Below, piece by piece: positions 41,915 to 50,150 of a stretch of DNA of 64,000 nt. The notes under the pieces are model-generated. The model worked only from the letters and a program-made list of their open reading frames with translations. It was not told where the DNA came from and did not search any database. Source of the stretch: Croceicoccus sediminis (lineage in GTDB: Bacteria; Pseudomonadota; Alphaproteobacteria; Sphingomonadales; Sphingomonadaceae); assembly GCF_007570835.1 (NCBI RefSeq), contig NZ_SUNC01000001.1:1-64000 (forward strand), given 5' to 3'. Position 1 is the stretch's first letter. Every line of letters begins with the position of its first letter. The translations under genes were made by a program, and so were the position numbers.

Positions 41915-41989
41915 TGGCTCCCCGAGTTGGATTCGAACCAACGACCAAGTGATTAACAGTCACCTACTCTACCGCTGAGCTATCGGGGA
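41915..41989 (-). tRNA. tRNA-Asn(GTT)
   Basis: The minus strand folds into a standard cloverleaf: acceptor TCCCCGA/TCGGGGA, D-arm with GCTCAGCGGTAGAGT, anticodon arm GTGACTGTTAATCAC with anticodon GTT, T-arm with GGTTCGAATCC. CCA is encoded. The length is 75 nt with CCA. Confidence 0.97.
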
Positions 41990-42028
41990 GCAGCCCTGAA
42001 AGGGCGCTGCTTGCTGGGCAGGGGTGCG

Positions 42029-42057
42029 CCTATATGGGGCGCAAAAGATTTTGGCAA
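42029..42057 (-). promoter_or_regulatory. Promoter of tRNA-Asn
   Basis: On the minus strand TTGCCA (42052-42057) and TATAGG (42029-42034) are separated by 17 nt and sit about 40 bp before the tRNA 5' end, as expected for a sigma-70 promoter. Confidence 0.55.
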
Positions 42058-42087
42058 GCCCGTTCCGGCACCAAATTTCACCTTTTT

Positions 42088-42870
42088 TCAAACCGCGAAC
42101 TGTTCGCCCACGATGCGTTCGTCCAGGCTGTGCCCGCGATCGAAAAGAAGGGTCAGGTCGCGTTCGTGCGCGACCTCCACGTGGATGCTGGAAACGTCGC
42201 GGATTTCGCGCTGATCGGCAACGGCGGAGACGGGGCGCTTTTCCCCTTCAAGGCTGCGAATCTCGATCGGAAGGTGATCGGGCAGGATCGCCCCGCGCCA
42301 GCGCCGCGGACGAAACGCGGAAATCGGGGTGAGGGCCAGCAACCCGCAGCCCAGCGGCAGGATCGGGCCGTTCGCGCTGAAATTATAGGCGGTCGATCCG
42401 GCGGGTGTGGCGACCAGCACGCCGTCGCACATGAGTTCGGGGATGCGCACCTTGTTCCCGACCTTGATCTCCAGCTTGGCCGTCTGGCGCGTTTCACGCA
42501 GCAGGGAGACTTCGTTGATGGCGCAGATCCTGTGGGCTTCGCCCGACTGGGTTATCGCCTTCATGATGAGCGGCGACACGTCGAAAGAGCGCGCCCTGTT
42601 CACCCGCTCAAGGATCGGCATGCGGCTTGCCTCGCGCTTGTTCATCAGGAAGCCGACCGTGCCCAGGTTCATGCCATAGGCGGGCAGGATGCGCCCGTCG
42701 TCGATCATCTGGTGCAGGGTTTGCAGCATGTACCCATCGCCGCCCAGCACGACGACAGCATCGGCCTCGTCCATGCTGACGAAGTCGAACCACGTGCGCA
42801 GGCTGGACGCAGCCTTCTGCGCCTTTTCTGTCGGCGATGCGGACAGCGCCAGCTTCTCGTACTTCGCCAT
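42088..42870 (-). CDS. nadK: NAD kinase
   Basis: The 260-residue enzyme makes NADP from NAD. The GGDG motif is in VVVLGGDGYMLQT, the NE/D stretch in CAINEVSLLRE and the glycine-rich region in DGVLVATPAGSTAYNFSANGP. A GGGGGAAG tract precedes the ATG. It lies between mfd and tRNA-Asn, all on the minus strand, 81 bp after mfd's stop. Confidence 0.95.
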   Translation of the reverse strand: MAKYEKLALSASPTEKAQKAASSLRTWFDFVSMDEADAVVVLGGDGYMLQTLHQMIDDGRILPAYGMNLGTVGFLMNKREASRMPILERVNRARSFDVSPLIMKAITQSGEAHRICAINEVSLLRETRQTAKLEIKVGNKVRIPELMCDGVLVATPAGSTAYNFSANGPILPLGCGLLALTPISAFRPRRWRGAILPDHLPIEIRSLEGEKRPVSAVADQREIRDVSSIHVEVAHERDLTLLFDRGHSLDERIVGEQFAV

Positions 42871-42951
42871 TTGCGACTTCCCCCCTTTAGGTCCCGCACC
42901 ACGACTATGGGTTGGGGTGCGGCATTACAATGGAGTTCAGGGCAATGATAG

Positions 42952-45900
42952 TCAGGCCGGTTCCTTGACCTTGGCCGCGCGCCGCACAATGCCCGACAGG
43001 CCCTTGGTCAGCTGGAACAGCCCATTGAGCCGCGACTTGGGATCGCCCCAGTTGCGTTCGATCACCATCTTGTTGTCCGGCCGCAGCCGCGCGGTGCCTT
43101 TCAGGCGCTCTACATAGGAGATGAGCCCCATCGGATCGGGGAATTCGTCCTTGTAGAACGTGACCAGCGCACCGCGCGCGCCAAGGTCGATCTTGGCGAT
43201 GTTCGCCTCGCAGGCCTGCTGCTTGATCTCGATAAGCTTGACCAGGTTCTCGGTCGGATCGGGCAGGGGGCCGAACCGGTCGATCATCTCTGCGGCCAGA
43301 GCTTCGATCTCTTCCTTGTCCTTCGCCTCGTTCAGGCGGCGATAGAGCGCCATGCGGACGGCAAGGTCGGGGACGTAGTCTTCGGGGATCATGATCGGTG
43401 CATCGACCGTGATCTGCGGGCTCAAGCCGCTGCGATCTTCCTCCAGCCCCAGTTCGCCAGCCTTGGCCGCGATGATCGCGTCTTCCAGCATCGACTGGTA
43501 CAATTCGAACCCGACCTCGCGGATATGGCCCGACTGTTCGTCGCCCAGCAGGTTGCCCGCACCGCGAATGTCGAGATCGTGGCTGGCAAGCTGGAAACCG
43601 GCACCCAGCGTATCGAGATCGCCCAGCACTTTCAGGCGCTTCTCCGCGACTTCGGAAAGCTGGTTGTCGGCCCCCGTCGTCAGGTAGGCATAGGCGCGCA
43701 GTTTCGATCGGCCGACTCGACCGCGCAGCTGATAGAGCTGGGCAAGGCCGAAGCGGTCGGCGCGGTGGATGATGATCGTGTTCGCGCTTGGGATGTCGAG
43801 CCCCGATTCGACGATCGTGGTCGATAGCAGGACATCGTATTTCTTCTCGTAGAAGGCGCTCATCCGCTCTTCAACTTCGCTGGGCGACATCTGGCCGTGG
43901 GCCGAGACGTATTTCACTTCCGGCACGGTCTCGCGCAGCCAATCCTCGATCTGCGCCATGTCGGCGATGCGCGGCACGACGATGAAGCTCTGCCCGCCGC
44001 GATGGTGTTCGCGCAGCAGCGCCTCGCGCACGACCATGTCGTCCCATTCCATGACGTAAGTACGCACGGCCAAACGGTCGACCGGCGGGGTCTGGATGAC
44101 GGACAATTCGCGCAGGCCTGACATCGCCATCTGCAATGTGCGCGGGATGGGCGTGGCGGTCAGCGTCAGGACGTGGACGTTCGCGCGCAGGGCCTTGAGC
44201 TTTTCCTTGTGGTTGACGCCAAAGCGCTGCTCCTCGTCGACGATGACGAGGCCTAGGCGCTTGAACTTCACGCTTTTCGACAGGATCGCGTGCGTGCCGA
44301 CGACGATGTCGATGGTCCCGTTCTCAAGCCCTTCGCGCGTCTCGCTTGCCTCCCTTGCGGGGACGAGGCGCGAGAGGCGGCCAATGTTGAGCGGGAAACC
44401 GCCGAAGCGTTCGCAGAAGTTGCTGTAGTGCTGACGCGCGAGAAGCGTGGTCGGCGCGATCATCACGACTTGCCGCCCGCTCATCGCCGCGACGAAGGCT
44501 GCGCGCAAGGCGACCTCGGTCTTGCCGAAGCCGACGTCGCCGCAGACCAGTCGGTCCATCGCCTTGCCATCGGCAAGATCGCCCATGACGTCCTCGATCG
44601 CGCGTTCCTGGTCGTCGGTTTCGTTCCAGGGAAAGCGGTCGACGAAAGGATCGTAGCTCTGCGGATCGGCCTCGATGACCGGGGCCTGTTGCAGCGCGCG
44701 CTTGGCCGCGGTGGCGAGCAATTCGTGCGCAATCTCGCGAATACGCTCTTTAAGGCGGGACTTGCGCTTCTGCCACGCTTCGCCGCCCAGCCGGTCGAGC
44801 GGGACCGTTTCCTCGCCGCTGCCATAGCGCGATAGGACGTCGAGGTTCTCGACCGGTACGTAAAGCTTGTCGCCGCCGTGGTATTCCAGCGCGACGCAAT
44901 CGTGCGGGCTCTTGCCGACGGGGATCGATTCGAGACCGAGGTACTTGCCCACCCCGTGGTCGATATGGACGATGTGGTCGCCGGGCTGCAGCGCCTGCAG
45001 CTCCGCCATGAAAGCGTCGGCGTCTTTCTTGCGCTTTTTCCGGCGGACCAGCCTGTCGCCAAGGAAATCGCGTTCGGTAATCAGTTCCAGATCGTCGTTC
45101 GCGAACCCGGATTCGAGCGGCAGGACGACTGCGACGGGACGCTTCTTCGCGGCAAGGCCCAGCGCCTCCTGCCAGCTTTCCGCCGTGGTCGGCGCGGTCT
45201 TGCCCGCTTCGCCCAACTGGCTGACGATACGCTTGCGCGCGCCTTCGGAATAACAGGCCAGGATCGCCCGGCGACCGGCCTTGGCCTGTGTTTCGAGGTG
45301 GTTCGCGGCGATTTCATAGACGTTGTCGCCGCGCGTACGCTCGGGCGTGAAATCGCGCGCCGAGGTAAAGCCGAAGTTGACCGTCCTCTCCGACTCAGGC
45401 TCGGCAAAGATCGAGGTCCGGTGCACGGGCCAGCTGTCCAGCCGCTCCTCGAACTCTTCGCGCGAAAGGTAGAGCGCCTCTGCGGCGAGCGGGCGATAGG
45501 CACCGGGACTGGTTCGCGCGCTTTCGGTGCGGGCGCGGTGATAGTCGATGATTTCGTCCAGCCGCTGATCGGCTGCGCGAAGGGTGCCGCCATCGATGAC
45601 CGTGACATCGTCGCTGCTCAAGTGATCGAACAGCGTGCTGAGCTTGTCCTCGAACAGGGGAAGCCAGTGTTCCATACCCGCGAGGCGGCGGCCGTCGCTG
45701 ACCGCCTGATAGAGCGGATCGCCCGTCGCCGTCGCGCCCCAGCGTTCGCGGTAGCGGGATCGGAAACGCTTGATCGTATCCTCGTCCAGCAGCGCCTCGC
45801 TGGCGGGAAGGAGCAGGTGCTGATCCACCACGCCGGTCGTGCGCTGCGTGTTCGGATCGTAGAGCCGCATCGATTCCAGCTCGTCGCCGAAGAAATCGAG

Positions 45901-46488
45901 GCGCAGGCCGGCCTGGACCTGTTCACCCTTGTCGTTGGTGTATTTGAGGCCCGCCGGCACGATGTCGAATATCGAGCCGCGCACCGCGAACTCACCCGAA
46001 TCGATGGCCGTGTCCGAACGCGAGTAGCCTTGCCGCTGAAGCAGGCCGGTCAGGCTTTCGTGTCCGATCTCGACACCCGGTTCCAGCATCCGGGTCGCCT
46101 CGCGGATGCGGAACGGCGTCAGGACGCGTTGGAGCAGGGCGTTGATGGTGGTGACCAGAAGCTGCGGCCCGCTGCGCTTGCGCTGCAGCGCCTGAAGCGC
46201 GGCAAGGCGACGGGCACTGACCGACAAGGCCGGGCTGGCGCGGTCATACGGGAGGCAGTCCCAGGCCGGAAATTCGATGACTTCCAGATCGGGCGCGAAA
46301 AAGGGCGCGGCATCGGCGATCGCGGTCATCGCCTGTTCGTCTGGCGCTATGAAGACGGCGCGGGCAGGGGCCTTGCCATGCGCAGCAGAGCGCGCGAGAT
46401 CGGCCATGACCAGCGGCAAGGCGCCGCGGGCAAGCGAAGACAGCACCAGCGGTTTTTTCGCGGCGGTAATTCGGGAAAGATCAGCCAT
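42952..46488 (-). CDS. mfd: Transcription-repair coupling factor
   Basis: The 1,178-residue translocase removes RNA polymerase stalled at lesions and recruits UvrA. It has the UvrB-like N-terminal part (GEFAVRGSIFDIVPAG), an RNA-polymerase-binding domain (PGDHIVHIDHGVGKYLGLE) and RecG-like helicase motifs (GDVGFGKTEVALRAAF, IVDEEQRFGVNHKE, LRGRVGRSKLRAYAYL), then the C-terminal TRCF domain. Full family length. Confidence 0.97.
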   Translation of the reverse strand: MADLSRITAAKKPLVLSSLARGALPLVMADLARSAAHGKAPARAVFIAPDEQAMTAIADAAPFFAPDLEVIEFPAWDCLPYDRASPALSVSARRLAALQALQRKRSGPQLLVTTINALLQRVLTPFRIREATRMLEPGVEIGHESLTGLLQRQGYSRSDTAIDSGEFAVRGSIFDIVPAGLKYTNDKGEQVQAGLRLDFFGDELESMRLYDPNTQRTTGVVDQHLLLPASEALLDEDTIKRFRSRYRERWGATATGDPLYQAVSDGRRLAGMEHWLPLFEDKLSTLFDHLSSDDVTVIDGGTLRAADQRLDEIIDYHRARTESARTSPGAYRPLAAEALYLSREEFEERLDSWPVHRTSIFAEPESERTVNFGFTSARDFTPERTRGDNVYEIAANHLETQAKAGRRAILACYSEGARKRIVSQLGEAGKTAPTTAESWQEALGLAAKKRPVAVVLPLESGFANDDLELITERDFLGDRLVRRKKRKKDADAFMAELQALQPGDHIVHIDHGVGKYLGLESIPVGKSPHDCVALEYHGGDKLYVPVENLDVLSRYGSGEETVPLDRLGGEAWQKRKSRLKERIREIAHELLATAAKRALQQAPVIEADPQSYDPFVDRFPWNETDDQERAIEDVMGDLADGKAMDRLVCGDVGFGKTEVALRAAFVAAMSGRQVVMIAPTTLLARQHYSNFCERFGGFPLNIGRLSRLVPAREASETREGLENGTIDIVVGTHAILSKSVKFKRLGLVIVDEEQRFGVNHKEKLKALRANVHVLTLTATPIPRTLQMAMSGLRELSVIQTPPVDRLAVRTYVMEWDDMVVREALLREHHRGGQSFIVVPRIADMAQIEDWLRETVPEVKYVSAHGQMSPSEVEERMSAFYEKKYDVLLSTTIVESGLDIPSANTIIIHRADRFGLAQLYQLRGRVGRSKLRAYAYLTTGADNQLSEVAEKRLKVLGDLDTLGAGFQLASHDLDIRGAGNLLGDEQSGHIREVGFELYQSMLEDAIIAAKAGELGLEEDRSGLSPQITVDAPIMIPEDYVPDLAVRMALYRRLNEAKDKEEIEALAAEMIDRFGPLPDPTENLVKLIEIKQQACEANIAKIDLGARGALVTFYKDEFPDPMGLISYVERLKGTARLRPDNKMVIERNWGDPKSRLNGLFQLTKGLSGIVRRAAKVKEPA

Positions 46489-46548
46489 GTTTATGGAGGA
46501 CTATCTGGCTATCGCACGGTTCCTGTGCAAGCCTTAAAACAAACGGTG

Positions 46549-46577
46549 TTGACGCCCTGAAAACCTGCGCCTAAGAG
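46549..46577 (+). promoter_or_regulatory. Promoter of tRNA-Met
   Basis: TTGACG (46549-46554) and TAAGAG (46572-46577) are 17 nt apart, ending 41 bp before the tRNA gene. Confidence 0.6.
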
Positions 46578-46618
46578 GCGCGCCTGCCGAGCGCCAAGGC
46601 GCGCTCGATGCCTCTCGG

Positions 46619-46695
46619 GGCGGAGTAGCTCAGCTGGTTAGAGCAGCGGAATCATAATCCGCGTGTCGGGGGTTCAAGTCCCTCCTCCGCTACCA
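46619..46695 (+). tRNA. tRNA-Met(CAT), elongator type; integration site of the island
   Basis: Standard cloverleaf: acceptor GGCGGAG/CTCCGCT (G1-U72 wobble), D-arm GCTCAGCTGGTTAGAGC, anticodon stem GCGGA/TCCGC with loop ATCATAA and anticodon CAT, T-arm with GGTTCAAGTCC. CCA is encoded. The initiator's features (mismatched 1-72, three G-C pairs in the anticodon stem) are missing; tRNA-Ile2 with lysidine cannot be excluded. An integrase gene lies directly downstream. Confidence 0.95.
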
Positions 46696-46820
46696 TTCCT
46701 TGATCCGGAAGCTTCCGCTAGCTTCCGCATTTTTCCATAAATCGAAAGAAAAGCAGAGGGTTGCGGGTGATTCGCGTCCGCATGCGCCCATGGTCTTCCA
46801 CATGCAGCCAGATTTGGTGT

Positions 46821-46872
46821 GGGGGTATTTTGGGGGTATTTTCGCGGAGTATCGGAAAGGAGCGATACCCCC
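46821..46872. promoter_or_regulatory. Tandem and inverted GGGGGTAT repeats before the integrase gene
   Basis: GGGGGTATTTT occurs twice head to tail at 46821-46831 and 46832-46842, and its core reappears inverted as ATACCCCC at 46865-46872, touching the integrase start. These look like binding sites for the integrase arm domain or a directionality factor, or for autorepression. Confidence 0.5.
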
Positions 46873-46873
46873 A

Positions 46874-48127
46874 ATGCCTCTCACGGAGATTCAGGCCCGA
46901 AATTCCAAGCCACGCGAGCGCGCCTACAAGCTGGCCGACGGGGAGGGCTTGTTCCTGTTCGTCCAGCCGAACGGGTCAAAGTTGTGGCGGATGAAGTACC
47001 GCTTCGCGGGCAAGGAGAAGTTACTCTCGTTCGGCGCCTACCCAGACCTCGGGATAGCTGCAGCGCGCGACAAGCGCACAGCCGCAAAGGCGTTGCTAGC
47101 CGAGGGTAAGGATCCAATGAAATCCAAGGGAGAAGTGATCTCGCAGGAAGGAGCCACCTTCTTCGAGGTCGCAAAGCGCTGGCATGAAAATCGAAAGAGC
47201 GCGTTGAATGCCGCGCACGCCGAACGCGTCTGGTCGCGCATGGAAAGGGACGTCTTTCCAGCCATCGGCGAGAAACTCGTGAATGAAATCACGGCACCCG
47301 ACGTCCTGGCAATGATCCGCAAGATCGAAGCAAGAGGCGCGCTCGATATCAGCCGGCGTGCGAAACAAGGGGTGGGGCAAGTCTTCCAGTTCGCAATCGC
47401 GTGTGGTCTGGCCTCGAACGATCCGACGACGCATTTGCGCGGGGCTCTAAAGCCGCGACCAAGAGTGAAGCATATGAGCCGGCTGCCGCTCAGCGAGTTG
47501 CCCGCCTTCATCGAGAAGCTGCATGCCTACCAGGAAGAGGGCGAACGACGGTCCGCGATCACCCGTGACGCAGTTCTCTTTGCGCTCCTGACTTGGGTTC
47601 GAACCAAGGAACTGCGTTTCGCCGCCAAATCCGAGTTTGAGGACCTGGGCGGGAAATCACCCGTCTGGAGGATACCAGCCGAGCGAATGAAGATGGGACG
47701 AGAGCATTTGGTACCCCTCTCGCAGCAGGCAACGCACATCGCGAAATCCATGATAGCAGCAGCGCCTGGCGAGTTTCTCTTCCCGGGTAACGGCCCGAAC
47801 AAGCCGCTTTCAGAGAACACAATGATCTACGCGCTCTATCGCCTCGGATACCACAGCCGCCAAACCGTACACGGCTTCCGGGGCTTGGCGAGCACCTGGG
47901 CCAATGAGCAGTTGGTAGAGTTTGGTACGCCGCCCATTTGGATCAGGAAATACCATGAGGATTGGGTCGAACTACAGCTCGCGCATTCGGAGAAAAACGA
48001 TGTGCGTGGAGCGTACAATGCCGCTGAATACCTGGCTCCTCGGCGCCGGATGATGCAGGACTGGGCTGACTATCTGAGCGGCGGGAAGGTGATCGACATC
48101 AAGAAGGCAGGGAAGCGGGCAGCCTGA
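46874..48127 (+). CDS. P4-type tyrosine site-specific integrase
   Basis: The 417-residue protein has an N-terminal DUF4102 arm-binding domain (LADGEGLFLFVQPNGSKLW, FGAYPDLGIAAAR), a SAM-like core-binding region and the catalytic domain with Arg in LTWVRTKELRF, HxxR as HGFR, and the C-terminal tyrosine region AYNAAEYL. It would integrate and excise the island at the adjacent tRNA gene. The frame opens at 46700, but the family N-terminus and GGAG upstream favour 46874. All catalytic positions appear intact. Confidence 0.93.
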   Translation: MPLTEIQARNSKPRERAYKLADGEGLFLFVQPNGSKLWRMKYRFAGKEKLLSFGAYPDLGIAAARDKRTAAKALLAEGKDPMKSKGEVISQEGATFFEVAKRWHENRKSALNAAHAERVWSRMERDVFPAIGEKLVNEITAPDVLAMIRKIEARGALDISRRAKQGVGQVFQFAIACGLASNDPTTHLRGALKPRPRVKHMSRLPLSELPAFIEKLHAYQEEGERRSAITRDAVLFALLTWVRTKELRFAAKSEFEDLGGKSPVWRIPAERMKMGREHLVPLSQQATHIAKSMIAAAPGEFLFPGNGPNKPLSENTMIYALYRLGYHSRQTVHGFRGLASTWANEQLVEFGTPPIWIRKYHEDWVELQLAHSEKNDVRGAYNAAEYLAPRRRMMQDWADYLSGGKVIDIKKAGKRAA

Positions 48128-48142
48128 TAACGATGGCTTCGA

Positions 48143-48340
48143 TCAGAGCGGTCCAATCCAGTCCGCGCGCAATCGATCTCGACCTGCTACAACGCCTTCG
48201 ACAATCACTGCTAATCCGACGAATTCGCATTCGGGTTCGTCGCTCTCGATGATCCAGACGACTTCGTCTGTTGTGGTCAGGAACATTCCGCGTCTACCGC
48301 GGCTTAACGTCCCCGACACGCGTATTCGACCTGCACTCAC
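48143..48340 (-). CDS. Small DUF5818-like protein
   Basis: The 65-residue product reads as a small beta-barrel (GTLSRGRRGMFLTTTDEVVW, then VGLAVIVEGVVAGRDRL), like DUF5818 proteins of Sphingomonadales. GTG start at 48340. Function unknown. It converges with the integrase gene, 15 bp away, and reads in line with the upstream transglycosylase gene, which ends 12 bp before it in transcription order. Confidence 0.6.
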   Translation of the reverse strand: MSAGRIRVSGTLSRGRRGMFLTTTDEVVWIIESDEPECEFVGLAVIVEGVVAGRDRLRADWIGPL

Positions 48341-48352
48341 AATGCCCCCCGC

Positions 48353-49012
48353 TCAAAAGCGCCAATGGCGCAGCACTTCGCGCACATAGGCCGGCGTCTC
48401 GCCATTGCGTGGAACACCGCCGGCGCGCTCGACGGCACCGGGACCTGCATTGTAGGCGGCGAGGGCCAGATGAACTACCCCGAACTTGTCCAGCATCTGG
48501 CGTAGGTATCGGGCCGCACCTAAGATATTCGCCTTGGGATCGAAGCGATTTGAAACGCCAAGGTCCCGCGCTGTCGCTGGCATCAATTGGCCCAAACCTG
48601 CGGCGCCAGCCTTGCTGATCGCCAGAGGATTATATCGGGACTCCGTCCATACAAGCGCGTCGAGAAGACCTCTTGGTAGCGAGTATTGAGCTTCAGCGGC
48701 GTAAACATGAGGAAGGTAGCTTGCCCGACGGAAGCCGGATGGCGCACTGCCCTGGGGCTTTGGATATCGATAGGGCAGATAGGTTCGACCCGCATCGGTA
48801 GCCGACGGCTCGGACGAGCCCGCTGGAGGCATTCTCCAAATGCCGTGTTCGACGAGACGAAAGCCATCGGCTCCTTCTGCAACGCGGAAGCCGTCGGTCG
48901 TCAACTCCGAGGCAAAGGTCACCTGAGGGGCTTCCAGCTCCTGCGCGTGAGCCGGGCGGACGAACCCAAGTCCTGCCGTTGCCACTGCGGCTACTGCCCA
49001 TTTTAGTCTCAT
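48353..49012 (-). CDS. Lytic transglycosylase (SLT domain), exported
   Basis: The 219-residue protein has a signal peptide (cleavage after RPAHAQ or nearby) and a C-terminal SLT domain with catalytic Glu in [11 protein letters not shown], then [17 protein letters not shown] and [14 protein letters not shown]. Such enzymes open peptidoglycan locally, and on integrative elements often serve a transfer apparatus (VirB1-like), though none is seen here. The ATG at 49012 with AAAGGA upstream is preferred over 49060. A LexA box lies 33-47 bp before the start. Confidence 0.9.
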   Translation of the reverse strand: MRLKWAVAAVATAGLGFVRPAHAQELEAPQVTFASELTTDGFRVAEGADGFRLVEHGIWRMPPAGSSEPSATDAGRTYLPYRYPKPQGSAPSGFRRASYLPHVYAAEAQYSLPRGLLDALVWTESRYNPLAISKAGAAGLGQLMPATARDLGVSNRFDPKANILGAARYLRQMLDKFGVVHLALAAYNAGPGAVERAGGVPRNGETPAYVREVLRHWRF

Positions 49013-49044
49013 TCCCGAATCCTTTGGTGGTCGAATCGGGAAAG

Positions 49045-49059
49045 AACATATATAGAACA
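49045..49059. promoter_or_regulatory. LexA (SOS) box between the transglycosylase and primase-like genes
   Basis: GAACATATATAGAAC is an exact GAAC-N7-GAAC, the complement of the alphaproteobacterial LexA consensus GTTC-N7-GTTC. The spacer ATATATA doubles as a plausible -10 element in both directions. It lies 33 bp before the transglycosylase start and 80 bp before the primase-like gene. Confidence 0.65.
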
Positions 49060-49061
49060 TC

Positions 49062-49086
49062 TGATGTAGGAAAATGAAACATCAGC
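49062..49086. promoter_or_regulatory. Inverted repeat next to the LexA box
   Basis: CTGATGT (49062-49068) and ACATCAG (49080-49086) are perfectly complementary with an 11-nt spacer. The repeat lies in the same divergent promoter region and could be a second operator. Confidence 0.4.
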
Positions 49087-49138
49087 GACGCAGAGCGGAG
49101 GCTGCGCGGGTGGAGGCACGTTACGATGGAGATGCCCC

Positions 49139-50047
49139 ATGCACCAACACCGATCATCCCAATTCCAAGGTCTGCAACTGGAAAACCGCGCGCGCAAGAT
49201 AGTCGAGCAGCTGGGCGGTGCCTGGTCGCGTTCGCGCGGAATGTGCTGCTGCCCGGCCCACGACGACCGGACTCCTTCGCTAAGCATCACACTCGGAAAG
49301 CGCGCAATCCTTGTTCATTGTTTTGCCGGCTGCACGAACGAGGCGGTGATAGAAGCCATGGCCGGGCTCGGAATACGAATTGCGGACCTGTTCGATGGCA
49401 CGAGTGGTCCGATCGTGGCCGAACCGCGCGAGGAAGTCGCCAATCGGAATGCGCTGAGGCTCTGGCGTGAGGCGTCGACCATCGCTGGCAGCCCCGCCGA
49501 GAAGTACCTCGTGTCCAGAGGCATCACGATTTCTTCGCCGGAGCTGCGTTTCCACCCGCATATGCCGCTGGGGCCAAAGGGTGCTGTCCGGTTTCTACCC
49601 GCGATGGTGGCGGCCGTGCGCAATGATGCCGGAATTCTGGCGCTGCACCGCTCCTTCCTTGACCTCGACAAAACCAGCATGGCTTCTTTCGATCAGCCCA
49701 GGCGTGCGTTAGGCAGCCCCGGTTCTGGGGCGGTGCGTTTCGCGTATCCGAATGGGGGACGCCTTGGCCTCGCAGAAGGAAACGAAACGGCCCTCTCCGC
49801 GATGCAATTGTTCAATGTTCCCTGCTGGGCGACGCTGGGAAACGAACGCTTCGGCCTAGCCACCATCCCTGAATCGGTGCGGCAGCTGTATCTCTTTGTC
49901 GACAATGATGCGGGCGGGCACCTTGCTGAGGAGCGCGCGCGCGAGGCTTACGCTTGCGAAGGGCGGCTGATTGTCACCAGGCGCCCGGAGCTAACCGGCG
50001 ACGACTGGAATGATGTGCTCATGCGCTCAGTACGAGCTGCGGTCTGA
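49139..50047 (+). CDS. CHC2 zinc-finger / Toprim primase-like protein
   Basis: The 302-residue protein has a zinc finger in CCCPAHDDRTPSLSI and VHCFAGC (about 39-65) and a Toprim domain with LAEGNETALSAMQ and YLFVDNDAGG (about 220-265). This is the compact TraC/DUF7146 primase-helicase type found on plasmids and integrative elements. It probably primes DNA synthesis for the element, with the large helicase fusion that follows 103 bp later. Confidence 0.88.
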   Translation: MHQHRSSQFQGLQLENRARKIVEQLGGAWSRSRGMCCCPAHDDRTPSLSITLGKRAILVHCFAGCTNEAVIEAMAGLGIRIADLFDGTSGPIVAEPREEVANRNALRLWREASTIAGSPAEKYLVSRGITISSPELRFHPHMPLGPKGAVRFLPAMVAAVRNDAGILALHRSFLDLDKTSMASFDQPRRALGSPGSGAVRFAYPNGGRLGLAEGNETALSAMQLFNVPCWATLGNERFGLATIPESVRQLYLFVDNDAGGHLAEERAREAYACEGRLIVTRRPELTGDDWNDVLMRSVRAAV

Positions 50048-50150
50048 ATGTCGGTGAGAGGAAAGCGGGCTTGGGGCATTGTGAGGCCCCCGGGCGGATC
50101 CATCTGAACGGACACCCGGACAAACCCAGGGCCTCTTCAGGAGGTCTCTC

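Noticed and set aside
44878-46560. Plus-strand frame of 560 codons
   Set aside because: Shadow of mfd; no recognisable domain.
46619-46695. Initiator tRNA-fMet
   Set aside because: It lacks the 1-72 mismatch typical of bacterial initiators and the three G-C pairs in the anticodon stem.
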